Of a DNA stretch of 29,794 nucleotides, positions 25,101 through 29,794 are shown piece by piece (positions within the stretch are counted from its first letter, which is position 1; the number at the start of each line of letters is the position of its first letter). The translations under genes were made by a program, and so were the position numbers. A model generated the notes under the pieces. That model was not told where the DNA came from, did not search any database, and saw only the letters and a list, made by a program, of their open reading frames with translations. Location of the stretch: positions 1 through 29,794 of IMG/VR virus record IMGVR_UViG_3300022213_000023; one strand, 5' to 3'. This DNA is from a virus.

Positions 25101-26922
25101 CGCCGCTCGAGGTGCCCGCGGCGGTGGCGGCCTGCGCGGTTGCCGCGACGGTGATAGTGGCGTCGCTCGCCGTGCTGGTAGCGGCGGCGGCCTCTGCGAC
25201 TGTCGCGACGCTAGGAGTCGCGCCGCTCGCGGAGGCCGCCACCGTGGCGGCCTCGACGACGGTCGCGATGGTGGTAGTAGCGTCGGACGCTGTGCTCGAC
25301 GCTGCGGCGTGGCCGGCGTCGACGTTTGTGCCGCCCGCCTCAGCGTTGACGGTCGCGTCGTGCGCCGCTGCGGAGACCTGGGTTGCCGGGTCGGCGTAGC
25401 TGTTGATAGCGGTGGCGCTGGTCAGCGCTTCGGTGAGTCCCGAGTCGAGCTGCACCGCGGCACGACCAGCGGGGTTCCCGCCGACAGCGGTTGTGACGAC
25501 AGCGACCCGGACCGCCGAGCCGGACAGGCCCGTGCATGAGACGGTGACGACGATGTCCTCGCCGGTCGATGACGTGACCGACCAACCGGTCGAGTTGATG
25601 CCACGTTGCGTGTCGCCAGTGTCGAGCACCGCGACCGAGTCGATGGTCGGGTCGCCGGTCCCGGACTGTTTGCGGGCGCGGAGCGTGACCTGCACGGTCT
25701 GCGAGCCGATCAGGTCAGCGGCGAACGCCTCGGTCTGCCACGTGTGCGACCACGACGTGTTACCTGTGTCTTCGGTGAAGGTCGTGTCGGTCGCGCCGAG
25801 CGCGTTGTCGGGCGTCGTGCAAGACCCGGTGACCGACGAAGTGAACCATGTCGTGTCCACCGTCGGGGTCGACACCGACGCGCCCTGACCTCGAGCGGAC
25901 GCCTCAGCGCGGCCCGCGGATGCCTTGACGCTGGTGGTCGCATCGGACGCCGTACCTGTCGCGGACCCGGCACCAGCGGCGGCCTCTTTCGACAGGACTA
26001 CCTCGACGTCGGACGCCGAGACGGCAGCCATGGCGGTCTCCGCGGCGACTGAGACGCCAGCGGTAGCGGTCGCGTCGGACGCCTGACCGGTCGCCGCCGC
26101 GACACCCGCGGACGCCCTGACGCTGGTGGTCGCACCGGACGCCTGACCGGTCGCCGACGCTGACACGGCCACCGGCAGCGCCACACGCAACGTGTTGATG
26201 ATGTAGGTGAACTCGGCGTTATTCGCCGGGCTAGGGGGGCCGGAAGGCCAAACGTTGCCAGCGAAGATGCCCGCCCTCGTGACGGTCAGAGTGTGCGCAA
26301 ACGTCCCTCTGACCGTCCACGACGAACGGTCCGCGGACGTGCTGAAAGTCCACGTGTTACCGGTCCGGTTGACACGGATCGCCGTGACCGACCCGGCAGT
26401 AACGTTCACGTTCGCCTTTGTCGTCGACGTCCCCGACGTCGTTGTCGCCGCGAACGCCTTCTGGTTCGTGCCGTCGTGGAACGTGTCGAACCGGATCCAG
26501 TTCGACGAGTCCTGCTCGATGAGAACGCCCTGCAACTGGTACTTCTGCGTCGGCTGGTTCTCGAGCGCCAAGTCGAGCTCGAAGTCGTCGTTGGCGATCG
26601 GCTGAGTGATGCGAAGGGAGTTGTTCGTGTCCCAGGCGTCGTGCTCGTTCGCCCCCCCGGGCACGGCCAGGGTCACGACGCCGCCACTGACGCTCACCGT
26701 GCCGCCATCGCCGACCGGGTCCGTCACGGTCCAACGCGGGTCCAGTGACACGCCGTCGAAGTAGTCGGAGACGAACTCCCCGGCGCTCACTACCGTCGCA
26801 CTGGACGCCTGACCGGTCGCCGATGCGGCACCAGCGGCGGCGTTCGTCGCGACGACCAGCGCAGCGAGCGGGACGCTGCCCAGCTCGACCTGGGCGCCGT
26901 CGAAGAACCGGCGGGATGGCAT
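22177..26922 (-). CDS. Giant Ala/Thr/Ser-repeat fibre-like protein with BppU-like C-terminus
   Basis: A 1581-aa protein, the longest in the window. Residues about 50-247 form a concanavalin-like beta-sandwich (LDPRWTV..., NWIRFDTFHDG, FSTSADRSSWTVRG). Residues about 248-346 are repeat; 347-509 form a second all-beta domain (TDTTFTEDTGNTSWSHTW, IDSVAVLDTGDTQRG). Residues about 510-1410 are a 20-residue repeat around [DG]AT..[IV], about one third Thr/Ser and mostly Ala otherwise. Residues 1472-1581 (from MKQDDLLPILEVDV) resemble the BppU N-terminal baseplate domain, ending LRYVWQAGDTDTVGVFDGEFEL. It would be a long fibre or whisker. The ATG 26922 overlaps the upstream stop (TGATG). No enzyme motif is visible. 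Confidence 0.82.
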   Translation of the reverse strand: MPSRRFFDGAQVELGSVPLAALVVATNAAAGAASATGQASSATVVSAGEFVSDYFDGVSLDPRWTVTDPVGDGGTVSVSGGVVTLAVPGGANEHDAWDTNNSLRITQPIANDDFELDLALENQPTQKYQLQGVLIEQDSSNWIRFDTFHDGTNQKAFAATTTSGTSTTKANVNVTAGSVTAIRVNRTGNTWTFSTSADRSSWTVRGTFAHTLTVTRAGIFAGNVWPSGPPSPANNAEFTYIINTLRVALPVAVSASATGQASGATTSVRASAGVAAATGQASDATATAGVSVAAETAMAAVSASDVEVVLSKEAAAGAGSATGTASDATTSVKASAGRAEASARGQGASVSTPTVDTTWFTSSVTGSCTTPDNALGATDTTFTEDTGNTSWSHTWQTEAFAADLIGSQTVQVTLRARKQSGTGDPTIDSVAVLDTGDTQRGINSTGWSVTSSTGEDIVVTVSCTGLSGSAVRVAVVTTAVGGNPAGRAAVQLDSGLTEALTSATAINSYADPATQVSAAAHDATVNAEAGGTNVDAGHAAASSTASDATTTIATVVEAATVAASASGATPSVATVAEAAAATSTASDATITVAATAQAATAAGTSSGATTSIAAPAGAAAGAATAGDATVSITTATNAAAETATAAATANNATASIAAQTGTATATGSASAVAGSVAASAATATATAAAAGATTTIAPTASAAAVGVAAYDASDAVAPLLGTASGLANANAPNASVAPTATTAATTAAALDATATAAVDAAAQAATTTATASTAAADVSTGPAAATASASASDATVSTEASTNATAATAAAVATASQPSPTVTVTSGAAASTGAAYDATATTSVAAAATASTATAAASNPQTTIGPSADAATGTVAASDATVTTSVAALAATATATGTAHAATGAVSVSAPATTATATGTASGLTATAAATPATAAATSTSSDATATTSDQVNATAGAAAGTGQAQTPQAATALTAATAASTGVAYDATATTSVAAAAGSASGSATATDATSTVATTAGLAAAAGTAADTAASTAVQAAQSTAAGSAHDATATTSVEAVAETAAASGQATGPNAAVAATVAPATSTGQAHDATVSASGQTNATADAAVATVAASPPSTAVTITSGAASATSAAADATATTTIEALAETAAVSATAAATSAAVAPISSQSDATATTANAAASVAVTAAQSTAAGSAHDATATTSVEAQAGTAPATSTAAGPAATVTTTPTAATASGQAVDATATTGDNVAAAAEHAAGAAAAFSPAAIVEPVPQAATTAGSAHDPTAATTITATAGSSDGTAAGHDPTTTIASTAGPASTAGTAHDATAQTSGGTAATAGAATVIGIASPTSPAVSAPALPAAGAATAADATVQIVSSSVEAAAGAATAAVTSASPAPAIEVTAETAAVTAAARPVLSFDSGGGLAAVTVVSPAVGAVVVSPTVSSTVIVRRLTAAVIRGGQVSGVATTVHSMKQDDLLPILEVDVTYSSTAFDIGDLVTAGVTPAVFLMRSHGGTALKVNRQAATVVSVTDGVARLRYVWQAGDTDTVGVFDGEFELDVSGGPLSAPTVGWVRIEIGDDLG
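22690..25395 (-). repeat. Coding repeat array, 60-bp (20-codon) basic period
   Basis: Successive DAT/GAT positions lie exactly 20 residues apart in the first five units (for example DATTTIATVVEAATV then GATPSVATVAEAA then DATITVAATAQAA); later units of 22-24 residues carry 2-4-residue inserts such as DATATTSV. About 40-45 units fill the region. DNA copies are diverged, so this is an old array kept by selection on protein pattern, not a recent tandem duplication. Boundaries are approximate. Confidence 0.8.
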
Positions 26923-27734
26923 CAGACCGCCATGAAGCGCACGTCGCCCCCCACCGAGGGTGTCAATGCCAAGCCCGGAATGACCATCCAGAACAGGCAG
27001 GCGTCATCGACCACTTCGGGCACGCCGCCGAACATGCCGCCATCGGCGAGCGAGAGACTGGTCTGACCGGACGCCGTATCGACCATGAAAGCGGCGAGCG
27101 GCCTGAACAATGTCACCCCGAAGTTCCCCGCGGAACCTGTCGTCGATAGGACGGTGACGGACTCAACCGACCGGAAACCGGTGTCGCCGGCCTGCGGCGG
27201 GATGAGCACGAGGCGGCTCAACTCGCGGAAGTTCGCGCTCCCGAACACGACCGCCGTCGACGTGCGACCCGACGTGCCCGCCTGATTCGTGTAGGACACG
27301 GTCACCGACGCGGCGGTCGTGCCGACCGCCGCGTAGATCGACAGAGCACACCACACGCCCGCGCCGGACGTGTAACGCGTCAACGCCGCCGTCGGCAAGT
27401 TCGTCGTCTGCGGAGTTGTCACCGTGCCGGACAAGCCGCCCTGATGGGACAGGCGGTCGCAGAGAACCCACAGGCCCGCCATCGTCGTCGCGAGCCGACC
27501 GCCGACAATGTACGACTGTTCGCTGTCGGCATCCGATTGGCCGAGCGCTCCAGCCGTGGACCGCGTCGGTACTACCGCTGTCGACGGCGCCGCGCCGAGG
27601 AGCGGCAACGACTGCCACAGATCCCAGACCCGTCCGGCGATACCGGTCGTAACGCCCAACTTGTGGAACGGGGCGAGTTCTCGTGGGCCGGTCAGCGCGG
27701 CGGCGTAAGCATCCCAGTCCGCGAGTGCGCCCAT
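26922..27734 (-). CDS. Virion-like protein, paralogue A
   Basis: A 270-aa all-beta-looking protein paralogous to the next gene upstream. Shared blocks are VTVSYTNQAGTSGRTSTAVVFG (about 147-168), LCDRLSHQGGLSGTV, ALTRYTSGAG and a C-terminal GVPEVVDDACLFWM. The N-terminus (ADWDAYAAAL) is helical. Homologous proteins occur in the structural regions of other tailed phages, but I cannot name a role; capsid decoration or tail-fibre base are both possible. ATG 27734 is one base after the upstream stop, and the stop overlaps the start of the giant repeat protein, so the two are probably translated together. Confidence 0.7.
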   Translation of the reverse strand: MGALADWDAYAAALTGPRELAPFHKLGVTTGIAGRVWDLWQSLPLLGAAPSTAVVPTRSTAGALGQSDADSEQSYIVGGRLATTMAGLWVLCDRLSHQGGLSGTVTTPQTTNLPTAALTRYTSGAGVWCALSIYAAVGTTAASVTVSYTNQAGTSGRTSTAVVFGSANFRELSRLVLIPPQAGDTGFRSVESVTVLSTTGSAGNFGVTLFRPLAAFMVDTASGQTSLSLADGGMFGGVPEVVDDACLFWMVIPGLALTPSVGGDVRFMAV

Positions 27735-27735
27735 A

Positions 27736-28587
27736 TCACGCCTCCACCGTCGACACGCACCCCATGACCTCCGGGGAGGTCGTCAAGGACGGCAGCCACA
27801 GCAGCCCGAGACAGGCATCCGTCGCGATCTCCGGCAACCCGGGTAGGCCGGTCGTGAAGTCCCGCCAGGCGCCAACCCCAGCAGTGGAAATGGCGGACGT
27901 CGCGAGCGGGCGGGCGATCGTGATCCCCCACGCGCCCGCCGTGCCAGTCGACCCGGCCAGCGTCGCGGACTGCACGGACTGCACGCCCGTGTCTCCCGAC
28001 TGCAACGGCACCATGCGGATCTGGTTGCCTTCACGGAACCAGGTACCGCCGATCGCGACCGCCGTCGACGTGCGACCGGAGGTAGCCGACTGGTTCGTAT
28101 AACTGACGGTCACCGTCGTGCCCGTAGACCCGAGAATGGTCGTGGTATTACCGTAGATCTCATACCACATGATGTTCCCGGTGCCGCCCGTGTAGCGGGT
28201 CAGCGTCCCCGTAAACGACTGCGCGCCGGTCGTCGTGCCCGACAAGTTCCCGTTCGCGCCCAGCCGGTCGTACAAGATGAGCGTGCCCGCGACGAGACCC
28301 GTCGCGGCGAACTGGACAAGCCACTTCTGACGGCCACCGCCCGGGTCGGCCTGCAACAGCCCGCCCGCGGTCGTGTTGTCCGGGTTTGCCCACGTCGTCG
28401 GCGCAGACCCAGCCCCCGGGAACCCGTCGTAGGTCCACAGGCTGTACGGCCGACCCGCGATCGGAATCGCGACGGGCGCGGCGCCACCGATACGCGCGAC
28501 CTTATGAAACCAGAGGTTCTCCGGCGTCCCGGAATTGCCGCCCGTCATGCGGTTGACGAGGTCGGACAGGTCAGAAATCGCGGTCAT
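27736..28587 (-). CDS. Virion-like protein, paralogue B
   Basis: A 283-aa protein with the same core as its downstream neighbour: TVTVSYTNQSATSGRTSTAV (about 157-176), LILYDRLGANGNLSGT, LTRYTGGTGN and a C-terminal LPEIATDACLGLLWLPSL. Its N-terminus differs (AISDLSDLVNRMTGGNSGTPENLWFHK). Start ATG 28587 has GGAAGGG five bases upstream. The pair probably arose by duplication and may form a mixed oligomer. Function is not recognised; position next to a fibre-like gene suggests a surface component. Confidence 0.7.
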   Translation of the reverse strand: MTAISDLSDLVNRMTGGNSGTPENLWFHKVARIGGAAPVAIPIAGRPYSLWTYDGFPGAGSAPTTWANPDNTTAGGLLQADPGGGRQKWLVQFAATGLVAGTLILYDRLGANGNLSGTTTGAQSFTGTLTRYTGGTGNIMWYEIYGNTTTILGSTGTTVTVSYTNQSATSGRTSTAVAIGGTWFREGNQIRMVPLQSGDTGVQSVQSATLAGSTGTAGAWGITIARPLATSAISTAGVGAWRDFTTGLPGLPEIATDACLGLLWLPSLTTSPEVMGCVSTVEA

Positions 28588-28617
28588 CTGTTCCCTTCCG
28601 TCTCGCCACTGCGCCGA

Positions 28618-29079
28618 TCAGGCGACGCTGAAACTGAGGATCCCAGCGGCGTTCCACACGACAGTGAACGTGCCGTTCGTCACCGAGTTCGACCCGCCGA
28701 AGTAGTTGTAACAGATCCCATAATCGCCGACCACCGTGTCGTCGTAGACCAGGCAGCCGAACACGCTGGCGAGATCCGCGGCGGAACCCGACGCCGTGTC
28801 CGTCGCGTCATAGGTGATCGTCGTCGTCGCCGACGTCACATCATGCCCCGACAACGCCACACCGGCCTGCGCCCACTGCCCGGCTTCGTAAACCTCGTTC
28901 GCCGTCGCCCACTGGTCGACGTTATACGCCGAGTTCGCGAGACTGACCGTGTTGTCCGGCGTGATCGAGTTGTTGAACAAAGCGACTTTCGGCACGTCAG
29001 TATCGAGATCGAAAGCTGTCGTACGGTCGAGCGCACCGACGACAAACGCCGTGAACACCTTGCTGTTGGACCAGGCCAT
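28618..29079 (-). CDS. Conserved phage virion-like protein, 153 aa
   Basis: It starts AWSNSKVFTAFVVGALDRT, then DTDVPKVALFNNSITPDNTV, AYNVDQWATANEVYEAGQW and a C-terminal GTFTVVWNAAGILSFSVA. Proteins with this pattern occur often in structural regions of tailed phages, usually without a proven role; the beta-strand C-terminus suits a virion surface protein. ATG 29079 has AAAAAGAGG eight bases upstream. It leads the block of structural-looking genes that precedes the terminase. Confidence 0.65.
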   Translation of the reverse strand: MAWSNSKVFTAFVVGALDRTTAFDLDTDVPKVALFNNSITPDNTVSLANSAYNVDQWATANEVYEAGQWAQAGVALSGHDVTSATTTITYDATDTASGSAADLASVFGCLVYDDTVVGDYGICYNYFGGSNSVTNGTFTVVWNAAGILSFSVA

Positions 29080-29081
29080 GG

Positions 29082-29402
29082 CTACGCCTCTTTTTCGTGA
29101 CTGTGACTGATACGGATGGTCGCGTCGGCGGCGCCAACACGGCCGGCGGGCACCGACCCGCCGGGCACACGCGGTGGATCTGACAACGGGCCCAACCCGG
29201 CGACAGCTGCCTCGGCGGCGTCCATCACCGCCCGGGCCTCATCGACACGAACACGAGCAAGACCCCGCTCGCCCTCGAGCGACACCAGCTCGGCCCGCAA
29301 CCGGACCTCGCGGACGTCAAGAGCATCAACAGCGTTCAACGCCTCGGCGTACACCCGACGCTGATACGCCGCCACCGCCGCAGCCTTCTCAGGAGTCGTC
29401 AC
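29082..29402 (-). CDS. Small coiled-coil protein of unknown function
   Basis: A 106-aa protein. Residues about 3-65 form a long charged helix (EKAAAVAAYQRRVYAEALNA, VREVRLRAELVSLEGERG, VRVDEARAVMDAAEAAV), followed by a Pro/Gly-rich tail ending RISHSHEKEA. It could be a coiled-coil adaptor or assembly helper; no family is recognised. Start GTG 29402 overlaps the upstream stop as GTGA, so it is translationally linked to the zinc-ribbon gene. Confidence 0.6.
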   Translation of the reverse strand: MTTPEKAAAVAAYQRRVYAEALNAVDALDVREVRLRAELVSLEGERGLARVRVDEARAVMDAAEAAVAGLGPLSDPPRVPGGSVPAGRVGAADATIRISHSHEKEA

Positions 29403-29740
29403 AGCACACCTTTCACGTTCGCCGTGGGCGCAAAAACGGTAGCGTCGTTCGACCCGTCCGCCCGATCGGTCCGCACCGCCATCACCGGACGCCCATCCAG
29501 GAAAGCGACTCCCGTCTCATCCCCGACGTAATCGCCCCGCTCGACAAGCTCATGCCGGGCCGCGTACCGCCCGAGACCGTCACGACCAGCAGGCACCTCG
29601 ACGAAAGGGGCGGTCAACCCGCCGTGTCGAGGGCAGGCGTGCATCGGCGTATGCGGACGGGCCTCAGTCGTGACATGACGGGCCTCACACGACGGGCACT
29701 GCCACCGCCGCACAGGCGGCCCCAAAACGACATGCGCCAC
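29399..29740 (-). CDS. Small zinc-ribbon protein
   Basis: A 113-aa protein. WQCPSCEARHV (Cys15, Cys18) and HACPRHGGL (Cys36, His39) form a probable Cys/His zinc ribbon, followed by acidic and beta-rich sequence (ELVERGDYVGDETGVAFLDG). Small zinc-ribbon proteins are common at gene-region borders in actinophages; their role is unknown. Start GTG 29740 has GGAAGG ten bases upstream. A longer frame to 29791 would begin close to the window edge without a site and overlaps the likely upstream stop. Confidence 0.6.
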   Translation of the reverse strand: MAHVVLGPPVRRWQCPSCEARHVTTEARPHTPMHACPRHGGLTAPFVEVPAGRDGLGRYAARHELVERGDYVGDETGVAFLDGRPVMAVRTDRADGSNDATVFAPTANVKGVL

Positions 29741-29757
29741 AACCAGCCACCTTCCTG

Positions 29758-29794
29758 CTAGGCCGACCCCAACTCGTACGCACAGCGACACGCA
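29758..29794 (-). CDS. Possible C-terminal end of an upstream gene
   Basis: Eleven codons before a TAG at 29760-29758 (reading ACRCAYELGSA) stay open to the window edge, and the stop lies 17 bases before the next start, the usual spacing here. Too short to prove or to name. Confidence 0.3.
   Translation of the reverse strand, partial: ACRCAYELGSA

Noticed and set aside
22690-25395. Possible CRISPR array or tandem satellite because of 60-base periodicity
   Set aside because: The periodicity is at protein level, in frame in one long gene; the DNA copies are diverged and there are no repeat-spacer units.
1-29794. Integrase, repressor, attachment site, tRNA or defence genes
   Set aside because: None of the minus-strand genes has such motifs, and no cloverleaf or att-like repeat was recognised; lifestyle cannot be inferred from this window.

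Overview
The window is the late (virion-structure and lysis) half of a tailed phage or prophage with a long, non-contractile tail (siphovirus type) from a high-GC host. All supported genes lie on the minus strand, so the reading order runs from the right end to the left. GC-rich sequence, frequent GTG starts (one TTG), strong GGAGG-type ribosome sites and the gene families (P27-like small terminase, small HK97 gp10-like neck protein, actinophage-type glycosyltransferases) point to an actinobacterial host; no host gene, integrase, tRNA or attachment site is visible, so host genus and lifestyle cannot be stated.

Layout in transcription order. (1) 29794-22177: an accessory fibre-like block ahead of the packaging genes: a small zinc-ribbon protein, a coiled-coil protein, a 153-aa virion-like protein, two paralogous 270-283-aa proteins, and a 1581-aa protein made of two beta-sandwich modules, about 900 residues of a 20-residue Ala/Thr/Ser repeat, and a BppU-like C-terminal domain. 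(2) 22122-16135: small and large terminase, portal, MuF-like protein, scaffold, major capsid protein. (3) 16058-15142: two head-completion proteins. (4) 15145-11054: a six-gene sugar cassette, five GT-A-type glycosyltransferases and one SAM methyltransferase, inserted inside the neck genes with start/stop overlaps at nearly every joint. (5) 11069-4946: gp10-like neck protein, tail terminator, major tail protein, the gpG/gpGT-type chaperone pair with a clear -1 frameshift site, and a 1353-aa tape measure. (6) 4944-897: distal tail and baseplate-like proteins, a beta-sandwich protein and a beta-helix protein. (7) 883-1: a lysis cassette of holin-like protein, membrane/coiled-coil protein and the first 59 codons of a cysteine-type endolysin cut by the window edge.

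The genes build a capsid (portal, scaffold, shell), fill it (terminase), close it (neck), add a tail whose length is set by the tape measure (about 200 nm by the usual 0.15 nm per residue), and release progeny. The most unusual point is the pairing of a large glycosyltransferase/methyltransferase set, translationally linked to neck genes, with a mucin-like Thr/Ser/Ala repeat protein in the same late block. This suggests, but does not prove, a heavily glycosylated virion fibre. GC-rich hairpins sit just after the stop codons of the fibre, MuF, scaffold, capsid, tail terminator and tail tube genes. No gene-free stretch longer than 100 bases exists in the window.
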